Source: Paenibacillaceae bacterium GAS479
GTDB taxonomy: Bacteria; Bacillota; Bacilli; Paenibacillales; Paenibacillaceae
Assembly (NCBI GenBank): GCA_900105225.1
Contig: LT629764.1
Coordinates: forward strand, 4,794,501-4,858,500
Direction of reading: 5' to 3'
Length of the DNA stretch: 64,000 nucleotides
Shown: positions 45,882 to 53,718 of the stretch, in pieces
Position numbering within the stretch: position 1 is the first letter of the stretch
How the letters are laid out: each line of letters opens with the position of its first letter
The notes under the pieces: generated by a model
The model's input: only the letters and a program-made list of their open reading frames with translations
What the model was told of the DNA's origin: nothing
Databases searched by the model: none
Made by a program: the position numbers and the translations under genes

Positions 45882-46465
45882 ACTGGAACGGACTTACGAT
45901 AGGGTATGCCCTTTCGGGATCTCACTGCACCTTTGCTGAGGTTATGCCTCAGATTCAGAAGTTTGTCGATGCGGGAGCCAATGTCGTGCCGATTGCAACT
46001 CAGAGTCTCATGACTACCGATACGAGATTTGGTAAGGCAGAGGAGTGGAAGCGTCAGCTGCTCGAGATTACCGGCAATGAGATCATCTCAACTGTCGTTC
46101 AAGCCGAGCCGCTCGGGCCTTCCAAGCTACTGGACGTCATGCTGATTGCTCCATGTACGGGCAACACGACGAGCAAGCTAGCCAATGCCCTGACGGATGG
46201 AGCTGTACTGATGGCTGCCAAGGCTCAGATGCGTAACGGCCGGCCGGTCGTACTGGCGATTTCCACCAATGACGGTTTAGGCCTCAATATGGCCAATATC
46301 GCCAAGCTGATGGTAGCCAAAAATATTTATTTCGTTCCGTTCGGTCAGGATGATCCGGTCAACAAGCCCAATTCACTTGTGGCGAAGATGGATCTGGTCA
46401 TGGAAGCGTGCGAATGTGCCCTGCAAGGCCGCCAGATGCAGCCTGTGTTGATTCAGAGAGCTTAA
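45878..46465 (+). CDS. dpaB: Dipicolinate synthase subunit B
   Basis: A 195-residue flavoprotein-family protein (SpoVFB). It starts MNWNGLTIGYALSGSHCTF and contains the flavoprotein-like segments GANVVPIATQS and MLIAPCTGNTTSKLANALTD (PCTGNT motif), followed by the long ILFVPFGQDDP-type turn (YFVPFGQDDPVNKPNS). Four-base overlap with dpaA implies stoichiometric synthesis. In B. subtilis asd follows; here dapG comes next. Confidence 0.95.
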   Translation: MNWNGLTIGYALSGSHCTFAEVMPQIQKFVDAGANVVPIATQSLMTTDTRFGKAEEWKRQLLEITGNEIISTVVQAEPLGPSKLLDVMLIAPCTGNTTSKLANALTDGAVLMAAKAQMRNGRPVVLAISTNDGLGLNMANIAKLMVAKNIYFVPFGQDDPVNKPNSLVAKMDLVMEACECALQGRQMQPVLIQRA

Positions 46466-46503
46466 CAGCTTCTCTCACGCACTCAAGCTGATGGCAGCAA
46501 CAG

Positions 46504-46576
46504 AGCCGTTCGGCGCTGCAGCCGGGCATGAGGATATACAGCAGCCGGCAGCGAACAAGACGCTGACGGCTTTTTT
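46504..46576 (+). terminator. Possible terminator between dpaB and dapG
   Basis: AGCCGT (46504-46509) pairs with ACGGCT (46566-46571), with an inner CGCTG..CCGG / CCGG..CAGCG pairing, then six T residues. The stem is long and interrupted. It would separate the sporulation genes from dapG. Confidence 0.5.
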
Positions 46577-46638
46577 ACTACAAATGCGTGTATTGCAATT
46601 ATTCTGCTTAATCATAAGGTGTAGAAGGGATGTCATCA

Positions 46639-47856
46639 ATGGGGGTACGGGTATTAAAGTTTGGCGGCACTTCCGTGGCGACCAAACAAACAAGGGAGCT
46701 GGTGATTCACCACATCCAGCGCGAGCTGAAGGATGGCCATCAGCTTGTCGTAGTCGTGTCGGCGATGGGGCGTTCTGGTGATCCTTATGCAACGGACACA
46801 TTGTTGTCCATGACACATGAGGAGGGAGGACAGCTTGCTGCTCGGGAGCGCGATCTGCTGATGGGCTGCGGCGAGATCATCTCAGCAGTCGTCCTGTGCA
46901 GCGCACTGTCTGCTCACTCCATTCCAGCTGTTGCGCTGACGGGTGGCGGAGCGGGAATTATAACCGGCAGTCAGTTCGGTGAGGCCCGTATTGAAGAAAT
47001 TCGCACGGAGCGTATGAAGCATCATCTCGATAAGGGCGAAGTTGTCGTTGTCACTGGTTTTCAGGGGCAGGATAGCCGAGGCGACCTGACAACACTAGGC
47101 AGGGGAGGCAGTGATACATCTGCAACGGCACTCGGCGCAGCACTGCAAGCGGAGATCGTGGACATCTACACCGATGTGAATGGGATTCTGACGGCCGATC
47201 CGCGTATCGTAAAGGATGCCAAGCCTTTGACGGTTGTCGGGTATGCGGAAATTTGCAATATGGCGAGACTAGGAGCCAAGGTGATCCATCCGCGAGCGGT
47301 CGAGATCGCTCAGCAGGCACGCATTCCACTGCGGGTGCGCTCGACGTTTTCGGATGAGGAGGGTACGCTTGTCACCGATATGCCGACAGCGCTTAGCTTG
47401 GCATCGCCACTCAAGGATCGCCATGTGACGGGTATCGCGCATGTACCGGGTGTGACCCAAATTTCCGTACGGGCAGTCGAAGGCATCGCCGATACACAGC
47501 TCAAGGTGTTCCAATCGATGGCTCGCCATCACATTAGTGTGGACTTCATTAACGTCACGCCCGCTGGCGCGCTGTATACGGTTATGGACAATGATGCTCC
47601 CAAGGCGGTACGAGTGCTGCAGGAGCTTGGGTTCGAGCCGGAAACAGTGAGCGGTTGTGCTAAGGTTTCCGTAATCGGGGGCGGTATGCACCGCGTGCCG
47701 GGCGTTATGGCTCGGATCGTGGAAGCTCTTTCGGAGCCGGGAATTCCGATTTTGCAGTCGGCAGATTCCAATACGACGATCTGGGTGCTTGTCCGTGAGG
47801 AACATATGGGCAACGCACTGAGAGCGCTGCACGCCAAGTTCGAGCTACATCTGTAA
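46639..47856 (+). CDS. dapG: Aspartokinase I (DapG)
   Basis: A 405-residue aspartate kinase, the first step to lysine, diaminopimelate and dipicolinate. It begins MGVRVLKFGGTSVATKQTR, has VVSAMGRSGDPYATD (a DapG-type signature), GRGGSDTSATALGAAL, VDIYTDVNGILTADPR, and two C-terminal ACT domains (from ~265). DapG is the diaminopimelate-sensitive isozyme in B. subtilis. ATG 46639 is about nine bases from GAAGGG; an in-frame ATG at 46630 abuts it. dapA follows after 69 bases. No lysine riboswitch is seen. Confidence 0.95.
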   Translation: MGVRVLKFGGTSVATKQTRELVIHHIQRELKDGHQLVVVVSAMGRSGDPYATDTLLSMTHEEGGQLAARERDLLMGCGEIISAVVLCSALSAHSIPAVALTGGGAGIITGSQFGEARIEEIRTERMKHHLDKGEVVVVTGFQGQDSRGDLTTLGRGGSDTSATALGAALQAEIVDIYTDVNGILTADPRIVKDAKPLTVVGYAEICNMARLGAKVIHPRAVEIAQQARIPLRVRSTFSDEEGTLVTDMPTALSLASPLKDRHVTGIAHVPGVTQISVRAVEGIADTQLKVFQSMARHHISVDFINVTPAGALYTVMDNDAPKAVRVLQELGFEPETVSGCAKVSVIGGGMHRVPGVMARIVEALSEPGIPILQSADSNTTIWVLVREEHMGNALRALHAKFELHL

Positions 47857-47876
47857 GCTTTCGATCACTAATATCA

Positions 47877-47916
47877 GGCAGCATACGAGAGCAGAAGCTC
47901 GTACCTGCCCAGGAGG
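47877..47916 (+). promoter_or_regulatory. Hairpin directly upstream of the dapA ribosome binding site
   Basis: GGCAG (47877-47881) pairs with CTGCC (47905-47909) and inner TACGAG pairs with CTCGTA. It ends one base before AGGAGG (47911-47916). There is no T-run. Confidence 0.5.
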
Positions 47917-47925
47917 TAACCCGAA

Positions 47926-48798
47926 ATGGATTTTGGCAGACTTATTACAGCAATGGCTACTCCTTTCGCTCCAGATGGCGCGGTAGACTGGGACACAACA
48001 GGACGTTTAATCGACCATTTGATTGACGATCAGCGCACGGATTCGATTGTGGTGAGCGGTACGACGGGCGAATCACCGACGTTGACCGACGAAGAGAAAG
48101 TGGAGCTGTTCCGTTTCGCTGTTAAACACAGTGCGGGACGCGCTCGTATCATTGCCGGCACCGGCAGCAATCATACGGCTCATTCGATTCATTTGACCCA
48201 AGCCGCCGAGAAGGCGGGTGTAGATGGTATCCTGCTTGTGGTGCCTTACTACAACAAGCCGAGCCAAGAAGGAATGTATCAGCATTTTAAGGCGATAGCC
48301 GAATCCACTTCTTTGCCTATTATGCTGTACAATGTGCCGACACGTACGGTGTCAAGCATGGATGCGGCTACTACGGTTCGTCTGGCTCAGGATGTGCCTA
48401 ATATTGCTGCGACCAAGGAATGCCACTCTCTAGATCATGTTGCTGAAATCATTAGCGGAGCGCCGGACAGCTTCCGGGTTTATACCGGAGACGACAGCGT
48501 CGCTCTACCGGCGATTGCCGTTGGTGCCTATGGCGTCGTCAGTGTCGCTTCCCATGTAGCAGGTGCCCAAATGAAAAATATGATCGAAGCTTACTTAGAA
48601 GGACGTAATGTGGAGGCTGCTGCGTTGCATCGCCGCTTGCTGCCGCTGTTCAATGGCTTATTCGCGGCTCCGAATCCGGTATTATTGAAGAAAGCGCTCG
48701 AACTGCAGGGATTGCCGGTTGGAGGCGTGCGTCTGCCACTGGTAGCCGCCGACGAAAAAGAAACTGCTGCCCTAGCCGAGTTGTTAAAAGGGCTTTAA
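47926..48798 (+). CDS. dapA: 4-hydroxy-tetrahydrodipicolinate synthase
   Basis: A 290-residue class I aldolase-type enzyme condensing pyruvate with aspartate semialdehyde. Signatures: GTTGESPTLTDEEK near residue 45-58, GVDGILLVVPYYNKPSQEG, YNVPTRTV, and the Schiff-base lysine K164 in AATKECHS. AGGAGG precedes the ATG by nine bases. Its product feeds DpaA/B during sporulation and cell-wall diaminopimelate in growth. Confidence 0.97.
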   Translation: MDFGRLITAMATPFAPDGAVDWDTTGRLIDHLIDDQRTDSIVVSGTTGESPTLTDEEKVELFRFAVKHSAGRARIIAGTGSNHTAHSIHLTQAAEKAGVDGILLVVPYYNKPSQEGMYQHFKAIAESTSLPIMLYNVPTRTVSSMDAATTVRLAQDVPNIAATKECHSLDHVAEIISGAPDSFRVYTGDDSVALPAIAVGAYGVVSVASHVAGAQMKNMIEAYLEGRNVEAAALHRRLLPLFNGLFAAPNPVLLKKALELQGLPVGGVRLPLVAADEKETAALAELLKGL

Positions 48799-48820
48799 GG
48801 TAGAATAGTCATGTTATGTG

Positions 48821-48856
48821 CCGGCTCCTCGTCTGGGGGCCGGTTTATTTTGTTTT
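48821..48856 (+). terminator. Terminator after dapA
   Basis: CCGGCTCC (48821-48828) with GGGGGCCGG (ending 48843), one G-U, followed by TTTATTTTGTTTT. The repeat array starts immediately after. Confidence 0.85.
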
Positions 48857-48857
48857 G

Positions 48858-49188
48858 ACGTTATCCCATCTCGGATTTCCTGCGCATACGTACGTCCTCA
48901 AGTGAGGACGAAATCGTAATGCTTTTCATCTTAGAAGGAAACTGAACGTTATCCCATCTCAGATTTCCTACGCATACGTACGTCCTCAAGTGAGGACGAA
49001 ATCGTATTGCTTTTCATCTTAGAAGGAAATTGAACGTTATCCTATCTCAGATTTCCTGCGCATACGTACGTCCTCAAGTGAGGACGAAATCGTATTGCTT
49101 TTCATCTTAGAAGGAAACTGAACGTTATCCCATCTCAGATTTCCTGCGCATACGTACGTCCTCAAGTGAGGACGAAATCGTATTGCTT
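48858..49188 (+). repeat. Tandem array of 3.75 copies of an 88-bp unit
   Basis: Units start at 48858, 48946, 49034 and 49122, an exact 88-base period; the last stops at ~49188. Copies differ at only a few positions. Each has CGTCCTC-AAGT-GAGGACG (for example 48981-48998), extended by GCATACG with CGTATTGC (one bulge), and a second hairpin GGAAACTGA with TCAG-A-TTTCC across the unit junction. No reading frame runs through it. The rest of the 592-base gene-free gap holds a terminator on the left and the RNase J promoter and leader on the right. Confidence 0.95.
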
Positions 49189-49194
49189 GCTGGC

Positions 49195-49224
49195 TTGTGT
49201 TCCATCTTTTGCATCATGTATAAT
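49195..49224 (+). promoter_or_regulatory. Predicted promoter of RNase J gene
   Basis: TATAAT (49219-49224) with a weak TTGTGT (49195-49200) 18 bases upstream, just after the repeat array. A ~160-nt leader would follow. Confidence 0.5.
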
Positions 49225-49390
49225 ATTCCTAAGTGACTGGTGCGGCAAAGTTAATATGGCTACGAACCCATACGCGCGGCGGCGGATGGGTGAATCCGTG
49301 CATTTCATGTACTTGGTCGTTTCTCGCATGGAAGCGTTTATCTAATAGCGATCAATAAATTTCCACAACATATAGGAGGTAAGATTTCCC

Positions 49391-51070
49391 TTGTCAAAAA
49401 AGAATATCCAGGACAAGCTGCTTGTCTTCGCCCTTGGCGGCGTAGGCGAGATCGGCAAAAACATGTATGTCATCCAATACGGGAATGACATTGTCGTTGT
49501 AGACTCCGGCTTAAAATTTCCGGAGGAAGACATGCTCGGAATCGACATCGTCATTCCAGACATTACTTATCTGACCGAGAATCGCGACAAAGTTCGCGGC
49601 ATTATTATTACCCACGGTCATGAAGACCATATCGGCGGCTTGCCATATGTGCTTCGTCATCTGAATGTCCCTGTGTACGCGACTAAACTTACACTCGGAC
49701 TGATCGAAGGTAAGCTGAAGGAAGCTGGACTGCTCGGCGAGACGAAGCGCATTCTCATCAATGCGGACTCCGTACTCGAGCTCGGAGCGATTACAGCGAG
49801 CTTCTTCAAGACGAATCACAGTATTCCGGATTCCGTTGGTGTATGCCTTGATACTCCGGAAGGCACTATTGTGCATACAGGTGACTTCAAGTTTGACTTT
49901 ACCCCGGTCAACGACCAATACGCGGATCTGCAGCGCATCGCTGAAATCGGCAAGCGCGGCGTACTAGCTTTGCTGTCGGATAGCACGAATGCCGAGCGCC
50001 CAGGAATGACTCCTTCGGAGAGCAATGTCGGCGTCGAGCTGATAGAAATTTTCCGCAAGTCCCAACAACGCGTAGTCGTAGCAACCTTCGCCTCCAATGT
50101 GCATCGGATTCAACAGGTGTTCAATGCGGCAATGGCAACCAAACGCAAAGTTGCTATCGTTGGACGGAGTATGGTGAACGTAGTAACGATTGCCGGTGAG
50201 CTTGGCTACCTGAACATTCCGGAAGGCATGATCATCGAGCCGGAAGAAGTGAACAAGATGGCTTCTGATCGCGTTGTTGTTCTGTGCACAGGCAGCCAAG
50301 GCGAGCCGATGTCCGCTCTGACTCGCATGGCTCGTTCCACCCACCGCAAGATCGACATCTTGCCGGGAGATACCGTCATCATCGCAGCTACGCCGATTCC
50401 GGGCAATGAACGTGATGTAGGCCGCACAGTGGACGAGTTGTTCCGACTCGGAGCTAATGTTATTTATGGACCAGGCTCTGTGTCTGGCGTCCACGTATCC
50501 GGTCACGGCAGCCAGGAAGAGCTTAAGCTGATGCTCAACCTGATCAAGCCGCAGTACTTCATTCCGATTCATGGTGAATATCGGATGCTCCGTCAGCATG
50601 CCAAGCTTGGTGAAGCGGTTGGCGTCGCTCCAGAAAATATTTTCATTTGCGACATCGGTGATACGGTTGAATTCCAGGGCGGTGTAGGACGCAAAGGCTC
50701 CAAAGTTGCTTCCGGCAACGTTCTGATCGACGGCCTTGGTGTCGGCGATGTAGGTAACATCGTGCTTCGCGACCGCAAGCTGTTGTCCCAAGACGGCATC
50801 CTTGTTGTAGTTGTGACGCTGAGCAAGCAGGACGGTACAATCAAGGCTGGCCCAGACATTATCTCGCGCGGCTTCGTTTATGTTCGCGAGTCCGAGGGGC
50901 TGTTGGATGAAGCTAACCGCATCGTAACGACAACGCTGAACAAGCTGATGAATGACAAAGTTAATGAGTGGGCTTCGCTCAAGACGAATGTCAAGGATGC
51001 GCTCGGTCGCTTCCTGTATGAGCAAACGCGTCGTCGTCCGATGATTCTGCCGATCATCATGGAAGTTTAA
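49391..51070 (+). CDS. rnj: Ribonuclease J
   Basis: A 559-residue metallo-beta-lactamase/beta-CASP nuclease with endo- and 5'-3' exoribonuclease activity. The metal motif is intact: H75-G-H77-E-D79-H80 (THGHEDHIGG), then HTGDFKFDFTP, LLSDSTNAERPG, SGHGSQEELKLML and HGEYRML. By position (after dapA, before tepA) it corresponds to B. subtilis rnjB (RNase J2), but the complete active site and overall sequence look like RNase J1. The start is TTG 49391 after TAGGAGGT. A terminator follows. Confidence 0.95.
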   Translation: MSKKNIQDKLLVFALGGVGEIGKNMYVIQYGNDIVVVDSGLKFPEEDMLGIDIVIPDITYLTENRDKVRGIIITHGHEDHIGGLPYVLRHLNVPVYATKLTLGLIEGKLKEAGLLGETKRILINADSVLELGAITASFFKTNHSIPDSVGVCLDTPEGTIVHTGDFKFDFTPVNDQYADLQRIAEIGKRGVLALLSDSTNAERPGMTPSESNVGVELIEIFRKSQQRVVVATFASNVHRIQQVFNAAMATKRKVAIVGRSMVNVVTIAGELGYLNIPEGMIIEPEEVNKMASDRVVVLCTGSQGEPMSALTRMARSTHRKIDILPGDTVIIAATPIPGNERDVGRTVDELFRLGANVIYGPGSVSGVHVSGHGSQEELKLMLNLIKPQYFIPIHGEYRMLRQHAKLGEAVGVAPENIFICDIGDTVEFQGGVGRKGSKVASGNVLIDGLGVGDVGNIVLRDRKLLSQDGILVVVVTLSKQDGTIKAGPDIISRGFVYVRESEGLLDEANRIVTTTLNKLMNDKVNEWASLKTNVKDALGRFLYEQTRRRPMILPIIMEV

Positions 51071-51099
51071 AATCTACAATTTAAGTTATAGATGTCAAG

Positions 51100-51139
51100 A
51101 CGGGAGGAGACTGAGCCAAGCTCAGTTTCCTCCCGTTTT
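51100..51139 (+). terminator. Terminator after RNase J gene
   Basis: ACGGGAGGA plus ACTGAGC (51100-51117) pairs with GCTCAGT plus TCCTCCCGT, loop CAA, followed by TTTTCGTTT. Confidence 0.92.
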
Positions 51140-51217
51140 CGTTTATGCCGCGACGATCTCTCCTCAAATTCGGCCTAGTGGCTTTGCCTTACCTACAATT
51201 TCCGCGGGCTTGGACAA

Positions 51218-51709
51218 TCATCGATTACTGATTCTTAGTGTCGGATATTGGCCGTTATCTGGCCCAACGTTATATTGTACAAAATCAATCTCTTCGTTGG
51301 TCCACTCAACATTTGTAAAATAATTATATCGGGTGGATCCGACCGGTAGTGACAGTGTCTCAAAACGAATATAACCATCAGGGTTACCATTCCGATAGAT
51401 TTGATATCCGCATCTACTTATCTCACGTCTTATATCCTGTTCAAAGAAGTGTTTTGCATTGGGCGGCAGCAAGCTGTCTAAAGGCGGACCTTCAACATAA
51501 ACGTAATTTTCGCGCAGCTGCAACCAGAAGTTCTCCGATTCATTTATGACTCTAAAAATTTGTGTTGCCTCGATTCCTATAGGGCCGCCTGGTTTGTTGT
51601 GGGGTTTGGAGAAGGGTTGTGTTGCAATGACAAGCAAAATAAACAAAACCAAAATCATATCTAGCCTGGACCCCTTGAAATTATTGATGACCGCTTTCTC
51701 GGCCTTCAC
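51218..51709 (-). CDS. Hypothetical membrane-anchored or secreted protein
   Basis: A 163-residue protein on the minus strand that I do not recognise. It has one strong hydrophobic helix near the N-terminus (about residues 18-33, MILVLFILLVIATQPF), probably a membrane anchor or uncleaved signal, followed by a polar domain with many Asn, Tyr and Glu residues and a C-terminus ending YPTLRISNR. GGGGGAG lies six bases upstream of a GTG at 51709 (minus strand), which is taken as the start; an in-frame TTG at 51724 overlaps that site. It lies in an apparently AT-richer block that interrupts the conserved gene order. Confidence 0.65.
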   Translation of the reverse strand: MKAEKAVINNFKGSRLDMILVLFILLVIATQPFSKPHNKPGGPIGIEATQIFRVINESENFWLQLRENYVYVEGPPLDSLLPPNAKHFFEQDIRREISRCGYQIYRNGNPDGYIRFETLSLPVGSTRYNYFTNVEWTNEEIDFVQYNVGPDNGQYPTLRISNR

Positions 51710-51828
51710 TCTATACTCCCCCAATCTAACTATTGTCGGTAATAATCAAGTTTCTGCTATTACCTACTATTAAGTTCTCCTTCTACTAATATATGAATCT
51801 AACTATGTTCCCGTTCGGGCGAACTTAA

Positions 51829-51865
51829 TGACAAATAAAGCCCGCTTCCGAAGGGAAGCGAGCTT
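51829..51865 (-). terminator. Terminator of the minus-strand VOC gene
   Basis: On the minus strand AAGCTCGCTTCC pairs with GGAAGCGGGCTT (one G-U), loop CTTC, followed by TTTATTTGT. It lies 37 bases past the VOC stop. Confidence 0.85.
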
Positions 51866-51901
51866 AGTTAACGGAGCCGACCGTCGTGGCGGCTTAAAGA
51901 T

Positions 51902-52294
51902 TTAAGGAAGATTAATCTGCCAGGAAACGCCGAACGTATCGTTAATCCAGCCGAATTGTCTACTGAATCCATAGTTGCCTAGAGGCATTAATACGCTGCC
52001 GCCGGCAGACAGTCCATCATAGAGCCGGTTGACTTCATCCTCCGTATCACAATTGACGAATATCGAGAAGGCTGGCGTAAACGTGAATTCATGTTTGATG
52101 TAGCTGTCGATACACATAAAGGTCTGTCCTTTTAAGGTGAAGGAAGCCTGCATCACTTTTCCTTCAATTCCCGGTCCTTCCGGTCCAAAGCGAGTGATGT
52201 TTGTTATGCTTGAATCTTCGATCAAGGATATGTAAGTATGCATCGCTTCCTCGGCGTTGCCTTCAAACATAAGAAAGGGAGTTATGTTGCTCAT
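51902..52294 (-). CDS. VOC-superfamily (PhnB/glyoxalase-like) protein
   Basis: A 130-residue protein starting MSNITPFLMFEGNAEEAMHT, with FTLKGQTFMCIDS, FTPAFSIFVNCDTEDEV and the C-terminal GFSRQFGWINDTFGVSWQI, the pattern of PhnB-like VOC proteins (once mislabelled 3-demethylubiquinone methyltransferase). Substrate is unknown. GAGGAG is placed well on the minus strand before the ATG at 52294. It is divergent from a TetR regulator 154 bases away, so TetR control is possible. Confidence 0.88.
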   Translation of the reverse strand: MSNITPFLMFEGNAEEAMHTYISLIEDSSITNITRFGPEGPGIEGKVMQASFTLKGQTFMCIDSYIKHEFTFTPAFSIFVNCDTEDEVNRLYDGLSAGGSVLMPLGNYGFSRQFGWINDTFGVSWQINLP

Positions 52295-52386
52295 GAATTG
52301 GTCTCCTCACATTTTGAAATTAGTTAAGTGGACGATTATTGATCTTTGATATTTCTACATGGTGGTCAAATTATCCTACGCGTATA

Positions 52387-52415
52387 TTGTCAACCGAACT
52401 TAAAGATTTTATAAT
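52387..52415 (+). promoter_or_regulatory. Predicted promoter of the tetR-GNAT pair
   Basis: TTGTCA (52387-52392) and TATAAT (52410-52415), 17-base spacing, in the divergent intergenic region. AATGA/TCATT flanking an AT-rich spacer just downstream could be a small operator. Confidence 0.75.
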
Positions 52416-52448
52416 GAGTAAAAATTCATTTAAAAAAAGGTGTAGATA

Positions 52449-53051
52449 ATGCCGCGTACAAAAGAACAGTATGACGATATTCGCAAGGCGACTCGCGAAA
52501 AAATTCAGGCGGCTGCAATGCAAGTATTTGTGAAAAAAGGATTTGGAGCCGCCAATGTGCAAGAGATTGCCGATACAGCGGGAATTAGCGTTGGGCTCAT
52601 GTACCGCCATTATCGGACGAAGGAACATTTGTTTCGCGAATTGATGGAGTTTGCAGTCGCCGGAATGAACAAGGTGGCGGAACTGTTTGAATCGGGAGGC
52701 TCACCCCGGCAATTGATCGGCGGTTTTGCCAAGGAAATAGTCCAAGATATGACAGCGGGAGACGAGTTAGCGAATTTACTTATTTTGATGAACCGTTACG
52801 CAGTTGCAACTGACTCGGCAGCGGATAAGGAGACGATCTTTCGCCTTAACGAGCGAATGCTGAACGCCATGACCGCCCTTATTAGGGAAGGGCAGGAGCT
52901 TGGAGATTTCCGTGACGGTGATCCTTATGCGATGACGCTGCTTTTTTTCGCGGCATTGCAAGGTCTGGCGGAGATGAAGTTGAGCATGAAAAATGGATTT
53001 ACTATGCCTACTGCCGATTTACTTACCACTTTTTTACTTAAGGAGGAGTAG
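52449..53051 (+). CDS. TetR/AcrR-family transcriptional regulator
   Basis: A 200-residue TetR-type repressor. The N-terminal HTH is clear (about residues 12-58: KIQAAAMQVFVKKGFGAANV, EIADTAGISVGLMYRHY, RTKEHLFRELM). The C-terminal ligand domain is helical and of unknown specificity. AAAGGTG precedes the ATG. A GNAT gene follows after four bases, apparently in the same transcript, and a VOC gene diverges from it; these are the best candidate targets together with its own promoter. Confidence 0.93.
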   Translation: MPRTKEQYDDIRKATREKIQAAAMQVFVKKGFGAANVQEIADTAGISVGLMYRHYRTKEHLFRELMEFAVAGMNKVAELFESGGSPRQLIGGFAKEIVQDMTAGDELANLLILMNRYAVATDSAADKETIFRLNERMLNAMTALIREGQELGDFRDGDPYAMTLLFFAALQGLAEMKLSMKNGFTMPTADLLTTFLLKEE

Positions 53052-53055
53052 CGGT

Positions 53056-53649
53056 ATGTTCACTATAATAAGAGCGGATCAGGCCGAATCGGATGTGAGA
53101 GCACAGATGTCGGATATTTTTGCAGACGGCTTTACGCAGTGGCTGCATTATTTTTCAAAGGACCGCAATCGGATTGCCAAGGCGTTCACCCATATGTTCG
53201 TGCTGGACCAATTTTATGTCGCTCTGCAGGATGGGCGGGTCGCCGCGATGGCCGCCTGCACGGACGGAACGGCAACTTCGGTAAAGCTCGATTCAGCTCA
53301 ATTGAGAGAACATCTGGGGTTTATTCGGGGAACTTTTGCTGGAATCGTGCTCAAAAAAGAGTTCGAGCAGCGGCTGTACAATCCAGGTGGAGACAAATGC
53401 TCCATTGAATTCGTTGGAACAGCTCTCCCGTTTAGAGGACTGGGCGCCGCTTCAACGCTTATCCGCTACTTACTTGAACATAAATCTTATAACGAATTTC
53501 TGATTGAAGAGGTAGCCGATACGAATGAACCCGCCATGAAGTTGTATGCGAAGCTGGGATTCGTGGAGTATAAAAGTAAACTGTTACCCGAGAAACATGC
53601 CCGAAAAAACGGGATCAACCGTCTTGTCTCTCTCAAATATATGAAGTGA
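53056..53649 (+). CDS. GNAT-family N-acetyltransferase
   Basis: A 197-residue acetyltransferase with the acetyl-CoA loop region IEFVGTALPFRGLGAASTLI at about residues 116-135 and the typical C-terminal EEVADTNEPAMKLYAKLGF. Substrate cannot be inferred. The ATG at 53056 is preceded by AAGGAGGAG that overlaps the end of the tetR gene, indicating coupled expression. The frame remains open upstream to 52993 inside tetR, but without an appropriate start. Confidence 0.9.
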   Translation: MFTIIRADQAESDVRAQMSDIFADGFTQWLHYFSKDRNRIAKAFTHMFVLDQFYVALQDGRVAAMAACTDGTATSVKLDSAQLREHLGFIRGTFAGIVLKKEFEQRLYNPGGDKCSIEFVGTALPFRGLGAASTLIRYLLEHKSYNEFLIEEVADTNEPAMKLYAKLGFVEYKSKLLPEKHARKNGINRLVSLKYMK

Positions 53650-53718
53650 CGTATGGGATTGGTTGTCCATCCTCATACTACCTGGTGCAGCTTAATGGGA
53701 AATGAGGAGGCGTTGAAA

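Noticed and set aside
46593-46598. TTGCAA as a dapG promoter -35
   Set aside because: No acceptable -10 at the right spacing.
46466-46638. Lysine riboswitch before dapG
   Set aside because: The gap is short and occupied by a terminator-like hairpin; the conserved lysine aptamer blocks are not seen.
48858-49188. CRISPR array
   Set aside because: Repeats are 88 bp and directly adjacent, with no unique spacers and no cas genes in the window.
49964-51025. 353-residue minus-strand frame opposite the RNase J gene
   Set aside because: Antisense shadow without domains; the sense protein is complete.
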